From: Synechococcus sp. Tobar12-5m-g
GTDB taxonomy: Bacteria > Cyanobacteriota > Cyanobacteriia > PCC-6307 > Cyanobiaceae
Direction: 5' to 3'
Assembly: GCF_024345415.1 (NCBI RefSeq)
Contig: NZ_JAGQBB010000013.1
Coordinates: 20,266-84,265, forward strand
DNA: 64,000 bases
The notes beneath the pieces were generated by a model that was not told the DNA's origin, ran no database searches, and saw nothing but the letters and a program-made list of their open reading frames with translations. Each line of letters starts with the position of its first letter. Within the stretch, counting starts at the first letter, position 1. This document shows positions 1 through 12,516 of this stretch, one piece after another. Position numbers and translations under genes: made by a program.

Positions 1-1
1 C

Positions 2-874
2 TCCGCCTTCATCCGCGAGCCCGGCATCCACTCGGCCGCCCAGGTGGAGGGCTGGAAGCTCAGCACCGAAGCGGTGCATGCCAAAGGGGGGCGGATCGTG
101 CTGCAGATCTGGCACGGGGGCCGCGCCTGCCATCCGGTGCTCAACGGCGGCCGAACCCCGGTGGCCCCAAGCGCCCTCGCCATCACCGGCGATGAGATCC
201 ACACCCCCGAGGGCAAGAAGCCCTATGTGGTGCCCCGGGAGCTGGCCGACGAGGAACTGCCCGCCATCGTGGAGGGGTTCCGCCTGGCGGCCCGCAACGC
301 CATGGCCGCCGGCTTCGATGGTGTGGAAGTGCATGGCGCCAACGGCTACCTGCTCGATGAATTCCTGCGGGATGGCAGCAACCACCGCTCCGGCCCCTAC
401 GGCGGCCCGATCGCCAACCGGGCCCGGCTGCTGCTGGAGGTGATCGAGGCGGTGCGCCGCGAAGCCGAGCTGGTGGGGCTGCGGATCTCGCTGCTCAACA
501 GCTACAACGCCATGGTCGACAGCGATCCGGTAGGCCTCGCCTCCTGGCTGGCCGAGCGGCTCAACGACACCGGCCTCACCTTTCTGCATGTGATGCGCGG
601 CGACTTCTTCCAGCAGCAGCAGGGTGACGTGCTCACCCCTGCGCGCGAACATTTCAAGGGCGCGCTGATCGCCAACATGGGTTACAGCGGGGAGGAGGCC
701 AACGCCGCAATCGGCTCCGGCGCCATCGATGCGGTGGCCTTCGGCAACGCCTTCCTGGCCAACCCCGACCTGCCCGAGCGCCTGCGGCGTGGAGCTCCGC
801 TCCATACCCCCGATCCGGCCACCTTCTACAGCCCGGGCCCCGCCGGCTACACCGATTACCCGTTTCTGCCATGA
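2..874 (+). CDS. Old yellow enzyme family NADH:flavin oxidoreductase (alkene reductase), 5' truncated by window edge
   Basis: This is the C-terminal part (about 290 residues) of an FMN-dependent TIM-barrel ene-reductase. The family is usually about 360 residues, so roughly the first 70-80 are outside the window. Visible landmarks are the WHGGRA segment, the barrel motif HGANGYLLDEFL followed by RDGSNHRSGPYGG, and a C-terminal phosphate-binding region (ANMGYSGEEAN, then VAFGNAFLANPDLPER). Family members reduce activated C=C bonds of enals, quinones or nitro-compounds with NAD(P)H. The physiological substrate cannot be read from sequence. The stop overlaps the ATG of the pirin gene (ATGA), so the two are probably co-transcribed, possibly for electrophile or oxidative stress; that role is inference. 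Confidence 0.9.
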   Translation, partial: SAFIREPGIHSAAQVEGWKLSTEAVHAKGGRIVLQIWHGGRACHPVLNGGRTPVAPSALAITGDEIHTPEGKKPYVVPRELADEELPAIVEGFRLAARNAMAAGFDGVEVHGANGYLLDEFLRDGSNHRSGPYGGPIANRARLLLEVIEAVRREAELVGLRISLLNSYNAMVDSDPVGLASWLAERLNDTGLTFLHVMRGDFFQQQQGDVLTPAREHFKGALIANMGYSGEEANAAIGSGAIDAVAFGNAFLANPDLPERLRRGAPLHTPDPATFYSPGPAGYTDYPFLP

Positions 875-1617
875 CCACCACCTCCCCCACCGCCCGCCGC
901 GGCCAACCGGCCCCGGGCCCCGTCTTCCGGGCCGCCACCGATCGCTTCCACAGCAGCCTCGACTGGCTGGATAGCTGGCACAGCTTCTCCTTCGCCAACC
1001 ACCACGACCCCGCCTGGATGGGCTTCGGGCCCCTGCGGGTGATTAACGACGACACGATCGCCGCCGGAAAGGGCTTCGGCATGCACCCCCACAGCGACAT
1101 GGAGATCATCACCGTGATGGTGGAAGGGGAACTGAGCCATCGCGATTCGATCGGCAACGGCGCGGTGCTGAGGGCCGGCGAAGTGCAGCGGATGAGCGCC
1201 GGCACCGGAATCGTCCACAGCGAGATCAACCAGGGAGCTGTGCCCTGTCGGCTGCTGCAGATCTGGATCGAGCCCAGCAGCCGCGGACTCCCCCCCGCCT
1301 ACGACCAACGGCCTTACCCGATCAGCGCCGGCTGGACCCCGCTGATCGATCCCGACGGCTGCGATGGGGCCATGGCGATCCACCGTCCGGTGCGGCTGTG
1401 GCGGGCCAGCCCCAAGCCCGGCAACAGCCTGACCCTGCCCCTGCTGGCCGGCCAAACCGGCTGGATCCAGCTCATCGATGGCGAGCTGGAGTTGGAGCTG
1501 GGGGGCAGCCTCCAGCAGCTGGGTCGGGGCGATGGCCTGGGCTTCCACGCCAAGGCCACAGGGACGCTCACGGCCTCGGCGGCCGGTGCCGATCTGCTGC
1601 TGTTCGAGCTCGCCTGA
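871..1617 (+). CDS. Pirin family protein (bicupin)
   Basis: A 248-residue cupin-superfamily protein. The N-terminal cupin carries the pirin metal set: His72 and His74 in GMHPHSDME, and His116 and Glu118 in GTGIVHSE. These bind a mononuclear metal in the family. YhhW-type bacterial pirins have quercetin dioxygenase activity in vitro, and others act as redox-sensing partners. Which applies here is unknown. The start overlaps the stop of the upstream old yellow enzyme by four bases, supporting translational coupling. The C-terminal cupin (about residues 150-248) is more diverged, as usual. Confidence 0.9.
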   Translation: MTTTSPTARRGQPAPGPVFRAATDRFHSSLDWLDSWHSFSFANHHDPAWMGFGPLRVINDDTIAAGKGFGMHPHSDMEIITVMVEGELSHRDSIGNGAVLRAGEVQRMSAGTGIVHSEINQGAVPCRLLQIWIEPSSRGLPPAYDQRPYPISAGWTPLIDPDGCDGAMAIHRPVRLWRASPKPGNSLTLPLLAGQTGWIQLIDGELELELGGSLQQLGRGDGLGFHAKATGTLTASAAGADLLLFELA

Positions 1618-1787
1618 GCTCCCCGGCTGGGCCTGGCGCACCGTCCTCGCCAGCACCGCCCTGGCAACAGGCCCCCGGTCCGTTGATCGGTGCATGCCGA
1701 AGCGGCCTTTCTCTGTGTGTCCGGTAGCACCTTCTGATGGGAACGGCCTGAAAAATCGCTGAGAGGGTATCAAAAGGCATCCGACGA

Positions 1788-1804
1788 TGCGGCAGTGTGC
1801 CGCA
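1788..1804. repeat. Short perfect inverted repeat upstream of small CDS
   Basis: A 7-bp perfect stem (TGCGGCA/TGCCGCA) with a three-base GTG loop, 40 bases before the preferred start of the next CDS. No T-run follows, so it is not a standard terminator. It lies in the 226-base gap after the pirin gene, where I see no other gene. Confidence 0.4.
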
Positions 1805-1843
1805 GGACCCTTTGGAGTAGGCCTGAGCGTTCCTCTGCATGCC

Positions 1844-2083
1844 ATGGCCCAGGTCCGTCAGTTTCCTGATCCCAGACTGTTGGAGATTCTCCCGGGCGGT
1901 CGCGAGCCGGGCCGCCGTTGGGTGGTGCGTTATCGGGGGTTCGTGCCCCTTCCCCAGCCCGATCTCACCTGGCTGGTCCGGCCTGAGCGCAGCCCGATGG
2001 GCGTGTTGCCCTTCCGAACCCCGGCCAACTCCCTCGATGATGTCAAAGCCCTGGTGGACTGGCGGCTGAATCAGGCCGCCTGA
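1844..2083 (+). CDS. Small hypothetical protein
   Basis: A 79-residue protein starting MAQVRQFPDPRLLEIL. I chose the ATG at 1844 over an in-frame start at 1787 because the extra 19 residues have no protein-like character and span the inverted repeat. The sequence has a regular hydrophobic pattern (RWVVRYRGFVPLPQPDLTWL) and a C-terminal amphipathic helix (DDVKALVDWRLNQ). No signal peptide or membrane segment is visible. It converges with the following minus-strand gene, overlapping by 13 bases. I do not recognise the family. Confidence 0.55.
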   Translation: MAQVRQFPDPRLLEILPGGREPGRRWVVRYRGFVPLPQPDLTWLVRPERSPMGVLPFRTPANSLDDVKALVDWRLNQAA

Positions 2084-2388
2084 GGTGGGGTTGGCGTGGG
2101 TGCCGATTGAAACGGCAGCACCAGCGTGACCCAGCGGTCGGGTCGCTCCGGCCGGGCCCGACGGGCCTGACGCACGCCGAACGGCACCCGCACCACGTTG
2201 GTGCCCTCGACCCGGAAGGTTTCACCACGGGAATGGCAGTGGGCCAACGAACCCCGCACGGGGGGCAGCTCCGGACCGCGGCGGCTGGGGGTTCCGGAAT
2301 TGTCGCCGATGGTCAGGCTGCTGAGGGTGAGGGGCGCCCGGTCCGGGCGCCCAGGGGGGGGTGAGGTGGTGCCGTCGTTGTCGTTCAT
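2071..2388 (-). CDS. Small hypothetical protein
   Basis: A 105-residue protein starting MNDNDGTTSPPPGRP. The reading frame is open further upstream, but the segment before the ATG at 2388 (2389-2535) reads as Arg/Trp-rich noise. The first 45 residues are Pro/Gly-rich. The remainder (about GETFRVEGTNVVRVPFG through RWVTLVLPFQ) looks like two short beta-strands. No catalytic motif or membrane segment is seen. It lies downstream of gcvP on the same strand after a gap of about 160 bases. Function unknown. Confidence 0.5.
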   Translation of the reverse strand: MNDNDGTTSPPPGRPDRAPLTLSSLTIGDNSGTPSRRGPELPPVRGSLAHCHSRGETFRVEGTNVVRVPFGVRQARRARPERPDRWVTLVLPFQSAPTPTPPQAA

Positions 2389-2550
2389 GACCCCGAAAGG
2401 GAAGCGGCCGGAAGGGGAGGGGAGAATGCACTCCATTCCCTTGTTGCCGCGAATGTAACGCCCTTTCGGCCAACCGGGTAGCTTTCGTCGCCACCATCCA
2501 TTCCGGCCGGAAAAGGGACGAGCCGATACCGACACACCAACAGCCCAGCG

Positions 2551-5604
<3,054 letters not shown>

Positions 5605-5720
5605 GGCAGGGCGGCCGCTCCGGATTGGCGCAGACTTTAGGGAGATTCAGCCGGCCGAAAGGGCGTCATCCCGACCAGCACGGGCGTTCACGGACAATCC
5701 CCGCTGCTCAGGTCCCGCCG

Positions 5721-5751
5721 GTCAGCTCCCTTTCCAGTCAGCTCCCTTCCA
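5721..5751. repeat. Imperfect tandem duplication across the gcvH stop codon
   Basis: Two adjacent near-identical units, GTCAGCTCCCTTTCCA (5721-5736) and GTCAGCTCCCTTCCA (5737-5751), differ by one T. The second unit contains the last codons and stop of gcvH on the minus strand. The first repeats them just downstream of the gene. It looks like a slippage duplication with no coding consequence. Confidence 0.7.
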
Positions 5752-6127
5752 CCTTGGCGCGGTAGCTGCCGGCATCCATCAGGTCGTCGAGCTCCGCGGC
5801 TGCGCTCGGACGCACCAACAGCAGCCAGCCCTCGCCGAACGGATCGCTCTGGATGTCTTCCGGGCTGGCCAGCACCGCCTCGTTGCGCACTTCGACGGTG
5901 CCGCTGATCGGGGCATACACATCCTCCACCGCCTTGACGGATTCGACCGAGCCGAAGCTGGTGCCGCGCTCGAGGTCGGCGCCCACCTCAGGCAGCTCCA
6001 CGAACACGATGTCGCCCATCTGCTCGACGGCGAAGGCACTGATCCCCACCCGGACCAGATCCCCCTCCAGGCGGGCGTATTCGTGGCTGTCGGCGTAGCG
6101 GCAGTCGTCGGGGTAGCTGAGCGCCAT
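5738..6127 (-). CDS. gcvH: Glycine cleavage system H protein
   Basis: A 129-residue lipoyl-carrier protein starting MALSYPDDCRYADSHEYARL. Lys66 in the SVESVKAVEDV motif is the lipoylation site. The DSHEYAR start and the GEGWLLLV element near the C-terminus are family hallmarks. The frame runs open further upstream to 6298, but that part overlaps the end of the PLP-lyase gene and does not resemble GcvH; the ATG at 6127 gives the standard family length. It shuttles the methylamine group between GcvP (immediately downstream), GcvT and lipoamide dehydrogenase. It follows the upstream PLP lyase by 43 bases on the same strand. Confidence 0.96.
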   Translation of the reverse strand: MALSYPDDCRYADSHEYARLEGDLVRVGISAFAVEQMGDIVFVELPEVGADLERGTSFGSVESVKAVEDVYAPISGTVEVRNEAVLASPEDIQSDPFGEGWLLLVRPSAAAELDDLMDAGSYRAKVEGS

Positions 6128-6170
6128 CGATGGCGGAGGCAGGGGCCTCCCACTCTGACCGACAACCCGC

Positions 6171-7520
6171 TCAATCGGACCGGATGGATCGGTTCTGCCG
6201 ATCCGGCAATTGTCCCGCTTCTGCCAGGGCATTGAGGGCCCGCTCCAGGGCCAGCTCCGCGTGGCAGCGGTGGGTGCCGCCCTGGCTGAACAGCACATAG
6301 GGGGGGCGCAGGGGGCCGTCGGCGGAGAACTCGCTGGTGCTGCCGTCGATGAAGCTGCCCCCCGCCATCACCAGCTCGCTGGCATAGCCGGGCATCGGGG
6401 CCGGCACCGGATCGAGGTAGGCCCCCACCGGCGAGCAGGCCTGAAAGGCCCGGCACACCGTTTGCAGGGGTGGGGCCGCCCCGAACTGCACCGCCTGGAT
6501 CACGTCGCCGCGCTCCCCCCCTGGCAGCGGTTGGACCGCATAGCCCAGGCCGTCGAACACCGCCGCCACCAGCTCGGCGCTGATCAGGGCCTCGGCCACC
6601 ATCTGGGGGGCCAGGAACAGCCCCTGGAACAGCAGGCGGTAGAGATCGAAACCGGTGCCGCCCTCGCTGCCGATGCCGGGGGCGGTAAGGCGGCAGCAGG
6701 CTTGCTCCACCAGCTCGGCGCGGCCGGCCACATAGCCCCCGGTGGGGGCGATCGTGCCGCCGGGGTTCTTGATCAAGGAGCCGGCGATCAGGTCGGCCCC
6801 CACCGCCGGCGGCTCGCAGGCCTCAACGAATTCGCCATAGCAGTTGTCCACGAAGCAGACGCAGCTGGGCTGGAGCGCCTTGACCCGCTCGATCAGCTCC
6901 CCGATCGCCGCCAGGCGCAGGGAGGGGCGCCAGCTGTAGCCGCAGCTGCGCTGGATCAGCACCAGGCGGGTCGGCACCGCCAGGGCATCGGCCAGCCCGG
7001 CGCTGTCCACCATCCCGTTGGGTTCGAGGCGGAGCTCGTCGTAGTGAATGCCGAACTCGGCCAGGGAGCCCTGGCCGGTGCCGCGCAGACCGATCACCTC
7101 CTCCAGGGTGTCGTAGGGGCGGCCGGTGAGGGCCAGCAGGCGATCGCCGGGACGCAGCACCCCGAACAGGGCGGCGGCGATGGCATGGGTGCCGCTGACG
7201 AACTGCAGCCGCACGGCCGCGGCCTCGGCCCCGAGCACCCGGGCGAAGACCCGGTCCAGCACCGCTCGGCCCAGGTCGCCGTGGCCATAGCCGCTCACCG
7301 ACGCGAAGTGGTGGGGCCCCAGCCGCTCGGCCGCAAAGGCCGCCAGGACCCTGGCCAGCCCCCCCTTGACCGCGGTGGTGTGCAGGGCCGCCAGGGGGGC
7401 GATCCGTTCCGCCGCGGCGGCGACCCGATCCACCGCCCAGGCGGAGACGGCCTGCGGGTCCGCGCCGCTGCGCCCTTCCCCACCCGGTTCCCGCCCGTCC
7501 ATGGCCCATCGCATCACCAA
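6171..7520 (-). CDS. Methionine gamma-lyase / aluminium-resistance-like PLP enzyme
   Basis: About 440-449 residues of a fold-type I PLP enzyme of the group annotated 'aluminium resistance protein' or 'methionine gamma-lyase family'. Supporting features are SVSGYGHGDLGR, the cofactor loop FVSGTHAIAAALFGVLRPGD, the aspartate-containing strand FVDNCYGEFVE, and the likely Schiff-base lysine in AGSLIKNPGGT (about residue 251). The family resembles Cys/Met-metabolism lyases, but its substrate is poorly established. Starts at 7520, 7514 (MRWAM) or 7502 (MDGREP) are all possible; the last is closest to the conserved region. It lies just upstream of gcvH-gcvP on the same strand. Confidence 0.85.
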   Translation of the reverse strand: MVMRWAMDGREPGGEGRSGADPQAVSAWAVDRVAAAAERIAPLAALHTTAVKGGLARVLAAFAAERLGPHHFASVSGYGHGDLGRAVLDRVFARVLGAEAAAVRLQFVSGTHAIAAALFGVLRPGDRLLALTGRPYDTLEEVIGLRGTGQGSLAEFGIHYDELRLEPNGMVDSAGLADALAVPTRLVLIQRSCGYSWRPSLRLAAIGELIERVKALQPSCVCFVDNCYGEFVEACEPPAVGADLIAGSLIKNPGGTIAPTGGYVAGRAELVEQACCRLTAPGIGSEGGTGFDLYRLLFQGLFLAPQMVAEALISAELVAAVFDGLGYAVQPLPGGERGDVIQAVQFGAAPPLQTVCRAFQACSPVGAYLDPVPAPMPGYASELVMAGGSFIDGSTSEFSADGPLRPPYVLFSQGGTHRCHAELALERALNALAEAGQLPDRQNRSIRSD

Positions 7521-7625
7521 CCAGCCATCGTGCCGTGGCCCCTCACCCTCACCGCTAGATTTCGGTTTGTTCGATCGGCGCCATCACGCCGTTCTCCCAG
7601 GTTCAGGTGATCAGCTCCGCCCCCC

Positions 7626-8705
<1,080 letters not shown>

Positions 8706-8731
8706 CGGATCGCCACCGCCAGCTCGGGGGT

Positions 8732-8759
8732 GCCCGCCTGCTTCTGCAGGCGGGCTTTT
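8732..8759 (+). terminator. Intrinsic terminator of desaturase copy 1, embedded in the convergent gene
   Basis: A perfect 10-bp stem, GCCCGCCTGC at 8732-8741 and GCAGGCGGGC at 8746-8755, with loop TTCT and followed by TTTT (8756-8759). It begins 27 bases after the desaturase stop. It lies inside the coding sequence of the opposite-strand gene, whose codons there read KARLQKQAG. Confidence 0.8.
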
Positions 8760-9436
8760 CGGCGCAGGGCCTCCAGGAACTGATCGGCACTGAGTTCCGG
8801 TTCGCTGGCGACCCCAAGGGCCACCAGGGTGCGGTGCAGATCGAGCAGTTCGCCGTCGAGTTCGGCGGAGCTGTAATCGCGCTGGCCAGCCATGACCGCG
8901 GCAAAGCGCTCGCGCCGCTGGGCCTTCTCCACGGGATAGGCGGCCAGGATCGGCTCCCGACAGGCGCGCCAGGGCTGCCCGGCGCTGAGCAGCTCCGCCA
9001 GGGCCGCACTGAGCGCGGCCGCTTCGTCCTCACCGATGCGGAGGTCGAAGGCGGCCGGCGGCTGCCGCATCCCCACAAAGATCTCCAGCAGCGGACCAGG
9101 GCCGAGCGGGGCACCGTCGTCGCCGAGCAGGGGCAGATCGCCTTCCTGCAGCGCCGCCGCCAGCTCGGGGTGACCCGCCAGGGAGCTGGCCCGGGCGCCG
9201 TCGCCGTCGGCCAGCCACTGGTTGATGCGCCCGAGGGCCAGGAACACCTCCGGGCCCGGGGCCGCCAGCTTGCGGTTGCGGAGCATCGACACCTGGGAGT
9301 TGTGGATGCGGCCGAGATCGAGAACAGTGGCTAAGCCGGGGAGAACGCGGTGGGACCAGCCATTGCGCTCATGCCAGGCTTTGATCAGATGCGCAAATGC
9401 CTCGCGCCCTGATGCGATTTCTTCCTGGTATCCCAC

Positions 9437-9467
9437 TCGATATGGATTCTTACTGTTACCATTCTAA
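9437..9467. promoter_or_regulatory. AT-rich divergent promoter gap
   Basis: A 31-base gap between the GTG start of the minus-strand unknown gene and the first possible ATG of the second desaturase. It is conspicuously AT-rich for this neighbourhood (TATGGATTCTTACTG, then CATTCTAAATG). Any promoters for the two genes must overlap here or in the coding starts. No clear -35/-10 pair could be assigned. Confidence 0.3.
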
Positions 9468-10469
9468 ATGACTGATCAGGAACCTCTCCCCATGACGCTC
9501 TCCCCCCTTCGCCCTGGGCTGGCTCCACCACCCAACCTGTTGGCCCGCCCCCTGGGGGTGGCCACGTCGGCCACCGCCGCCCAGTCCCTGCCAAAGGCCA
9601 GGGCCCTGCATCGGCCCCGCCGCGGTGAACCCGTCCCCGTCACGGTGAAGGGACGCAACTGGACGGTGATCGGCTTCATGGTGGTGATCCACGTGCTGGC
9701 GCTGGTGGCCCTGCTGCCCCAGTTCTGGAGCGTGCCCGCCGCGGCCAGTTTCCTGATTCTCTACTGGGTCACCGCCTGTCTGGGGGTCACGGTGGGCTAC
9801 CACCGGCTGCTGGCCCACCGTTCCTTCAAGCTGCCCCACTGGCTGGAGCGCGTCTTCGCCACCTGCGGCGCCCTCAGCTGCCAGCACGGTCCGATCGACT
9901 GGGTGGGGCTGCACCGCCACCACCATAAGTTCTCCGATACGGATGCGGATCACCACAACAGCCACCGGGGCTTCTGGTGGAGCCACATGGCCTGGATGTT
10001 CGAGGAAATCCCTGCGGCCGCCGCAATCCCCCGGCTCACCGGCGATCTGGCCCGCGACCCCTACTACCGCTGGCTGAACAAGAACTTCCTGCTGCTGCAG
10101 GTGCCCCTGGGCCTGCTGCTGTTCGCCATCGGCACCCTCACCGGCGCGGGCGGCTGGGCCCTGGTGCTCTGGGGCATCCCCCTGCGCCTGGTGGTGGTGT
10201 ATCAGTGCACCTGGCTGGTGAACAGCGCCACCCACCGCTGGGGCCAGGTCAGCTACGCCAGCGGTGACGGCTCCCGCAACAACCCCTGGGTGGCGGCGCT
10301 CACCTTCGGCGAGGGCTGGCACAACAACCACCATGCCTTCCCCCATTCGGCCCGCCACGGCCTCGAAGCGGGCCAGATCGATCTCACCTGGCAGCACATC
10401 CGCCTGCTGCGCAGGCTTGGCCTGGCCACCGAGGTGAGGTTGCCGGCTGCACACCATCCAGTGGCCTAG
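9468..10469 (+). CDS. Acyl-lipid delta-9-type fatty acid desaturase, copy 2
   Basis: A 333-residue paralogue of the desaturase at 7626. The histidine boxes are HRLLAHR, HRHHHKFSD and HNNHHAFPHS. It shares blocks such as WVGLHRHHHK, DPYYRWL, IPLRLVVVY and WLVNSATH with copy 1. Its role is the same type of first desaturation of membrane-lipid acyl chains; two copies may differ in chain position or temperature response, which is inference. The start could be the ATG at 9468 or the one at 9492, the latter preceded by AGGA about 12 bases upstream. rplI follows after 24 bases on the same strand. Confidence 0.93.
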   Translation: MTDQEPLPMTLSPLRPGLAPPPNLLARPLGVATSATAAQSLPKARALHRPRRGEPVPVTVKGRNWTVIGFMVVIHVLALVALLPQFWSVPAAASFLILYWVTACLGVTVGYHRLLAHRSFKLPHWLERVFATCGALSCQHGPIDWVGLHRHHHKFSDTDADHHNSHRGFWWSHMAWMFEEIPAAAAIPRLTGDLARDPYYRWLNKNFLLLQVPLGLLLFAIGTLTGAGGWALVLWGIPLRLVVVYQCTWLVNSATHRWGQVSYASGDGSRNNPWVAALTFGEGWHNNHHAFPHSARHGLEAGQIDLTWQHIRLLRRLGLATEVRLPAAHHPVA

Positions 10470-10493
10470 GCTGGCAGATCGCATTCGATTTCC

Positions 10494-10952
10494 ATGGCCA
10501 AACGCGTATCCGTCGTCCTCAACGAAGACGTTCTCAGCCTCGGCAAGAACGGTGAACTGGTGGAGGTGGCCCCCGGCTATGCCCGCAACTTCCTGCTTCC
10601 CCTGGGCAAGGCCGTGCCGGTGACCCCGGCTGTGCTGCGCCAGGTGGAGCACCGCCGGGCCAAGGAGGCCGAGCGCCAGGCTGCCCTCAAGGCGGAGGCC
10701 GAAGCGTTCCGCACCGCTCTGGTCACGATCGGCCGCTTCACCGTCAAGAAGCAGACCGGTGGCGATGACGTGCTCTTCGGCACCGTGACCAACGGTGATG
10801 TGGCCGAAGCGATCGAAGCGGCCACCAAGAAAGAGCTCGACCGCCGCGACATCCTGGTCCCCGAGATCCACCGCACCGGCTCCTACAAGGTGCAGGTGAA
10901 GCTCCACCCCGAGGTGGTGGCCGAGATCAACCTCGAGGTGGCCAGCCACTGA
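10494..10952 (+). CDS. rplI: 50S ribosomal protein L9
   Basis: A 152-residue L9, the long two-domain protein of the large subunit at the base of the L1 stalk. The N-terminal domain has the signature segment [21 protein letters not shown], followed by a long basic linker helix (about residues 50-80) and the C-terminal domain ending [19 protein letters not shown]. Length is typical. dnaB follows on the same strand after about 90 bases; an rplI-dnaB order is common in bacteria. Confidence 0.98.
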   Translation: MAKRVSVVLNEDVLSLGKNGELVEVAPGYARNFLLPLGKAVPVTPAVLRQVEHRRAKEAERQAALKAEAEAFRTALVTIGRFTVKKQTGGDDVLFGTVTNGDVAEAIEAATKKELDRRDILVPEIHRTGSYKVQVKLHPEVVAEINLEVASH

Positions 10953-11043
10953 GGCCAGCCATCGAGTCCTGGGGTTGCTCCAGGCCACCGGTTTGGCATG
11001 GATCGCCACCGGATCTCCGCCCAGCAGCGCCTAGCCTTGGCCC

Positions 11044-12477
11044 ATGGTGAGCCTTCCCCTGCCAGCGCCGGACGGCCCGGCACCTGAACCCGGCCCGGCC
11101 CTGGCCCCGCTGCAGCGGCGCCGCTCCCGCGACCAGGCCGAGGCCCGCTTCGAAGCCCTTCCCGACCAGGTGCCGCCCCAGAACCTGGAGGCGGAGGAGG
11201 CGGTGCTGGGCGGCATCCTGCTCGACCCCGATGCCCTCGGCCGGATCGCCGACCTGCTTCGGCCCGAGGCCTTCTATCTGGGCGCCCACCGCGAGATCTA
11301 CCGCACCGCCCTGATGCTGCACAGCCAGGGCAAACCCACCGACCTCACCGCCATGGCGGCCTGGCTGGCCGACACCGGCCAACTGGAGAAGGTGGGTGGC
11401 AGCAACCGGCTGGTGGAGCTGGTGGAGCGCACCCTCAGCACCGCCTCGATCGACCAGGTGGCCCGCCTGGTGATGGACAAATACCTGAGGCGGCAGCTGA
11501 TCCGCTCCGGCAACGAGGTGATCCGGCTCGGCTTCGACCAGGCCAAGCCGATGGACCAGGTGCTCGATGAGGCCGAGCAGCAGATCTTCGCGATCAGCCA
11601 GGAGAAGCCCTCTGTCGGGCTCACCCCCACCGCGGAGATCCTCACCAGCACCTTCAACGAGATCGAGAGCCGCTCCCTGGGCACCTCGGTGGCGGGCATC
11701 CCGGTGAACTTCTACGACCTCGACGCCATCACCCAGGGCCTGCAGCGCAGCGACCTGATCATCGTGGCCGGCCGGCCGGCGATGGGCAAAACCTCGATCG
11801 TGCTCAACATCGCCAAGAACGTGGCCCAGCTGCACCAGCTGCCGGTCTGCGTGTTCTCCCTGGAGATGAGCAAGGCCCAGCTCACCTACCGGCTGCTGTC
11901 GATGGAGGTGGGCATCGAGAGCGGCCGGCTGCGCACCGGGCGGCTGCAGCAGGAGGAGTGGCCGCTGCTGGGCCAGGGCATCAACACCCTCGGCCAGCTG
12001 CCGCTGTTCATCGACGACAAGCCCAACGCCGGCGTTCTGGAGATGCGCTCCCTCTGCCGGCGGCTGATGGCGGAGCAGGGCAAGGAGCTGGGCCTGATCG
12101 TGATCGATTACCTGCAGCTGATGGAGGGCACCACCCCCGACAACCGGGTGCAGGAGCTCTCCCGCATCACCCGGGGCCTCAAAGGCATGGCGCGGGAACT
12201 CAACGTGCCGGTGGTGGCCCTCTCCCAGCTCAGCCGCGGCGTGGAATCGCGCACCAACAAGCGGCCGATGCTCAGCGATCTACGCGAATCGGGCTCGATC
12301 GAGCAGGACGCCGACCTGGTGCTGATGATCTACCGCGACGAGTACTACAACCCGGAAACCGCTGACCGGGGTATCACCGAAGTGATCGTGACCAAGCACC
12401 GCAACGGGCCGGTGGGCACGGTGAAGCTGCTGTTCGAGCCCCAGTTCACCCGGTTCCGCAACCTGGCGGCGCCCTGA
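11044..12477 (+). CDS. dnaB: Replicative DNA helicase DnaB
   Basis: A 477-residue hexameric 5'-3' helicase that unwinds the replication fork. It has the N-terminal primase-interacting domain (VPPQNLEAEEAVLGGILLDP onward) and a RecA-fold C-terminal domain. The Walker A sequence GRPAMGKTS is at about residues 242-250 and the Walker B LIVIDYLQL at about 352-360. The arginine-finger region follows in SQLSRGVESR. Many cyanobacterial dnaB genes carry an intein at the P-loop or DnaB-b site; this one has none, and its length is that of a plain helicase. An extra Pro/Ala-rich leader of about 40 residues precedes the conserved part. Confidence 0.98.
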   Translation: MVSLPLPAPDGPAPEPGPALAPLQRRRSRDQAEARFEALPDQVPPQNLEAEEAVLGGILLDPDALGRIADLLRPEAFYLGAHREIYRTALMLHSQGKPTDLTAMAAWLADTGQLEKVGGSNRLVELVERTLSTASIDQVARLVMDKYLRRQLIRSGNEVIRLGFDQAKPMDQVLDEAEQQIFAISQEKPSVGLTPTAEILTSTFNEIESRSLGTSVAGIPVNFYDLDAITQGLQRSDLIIVAGRPAMGKTSIVLNIAKNVAQLHQLPVCVFSLEMSKAQLTYRLLSMEVGIESGRLRTGRLQQEEWPLLGQGINTLGQLPLFIDDKPNAGVLEMRSLCRRLMAEQGKELGLIVIDYLQLMEGTTPDNRVQELSRITRGLKGMARELNVPVVALSQLSRGVESRTNKRPMLSDLRESGSIEQDADLVLMIYRDEYYNPETADRGITEVIVTKHRNGPVGTVKLLFEPQFTRFRNLAAP

Positions 12478-12516
12478 AGCCCCCGCGGACCGGACCACCT
12501 CAACCCCGCAGCAGCC

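Noticed and set aside
5605..5737. Possible glycine riboswitch between gcvH and gcvP
   Set aside because: The minus-strand sequence lacks the conserved glycine-aptamer core and tandem arrangement; only GC-rich spacer and the stop-codon duplication are visible.
11044..12477. Intein in dnaB
   Set aside because: Cyanobacterial dnaB often carries one, but the P-loop and following motifs are continuous and total length is that of an intein-free helicase.
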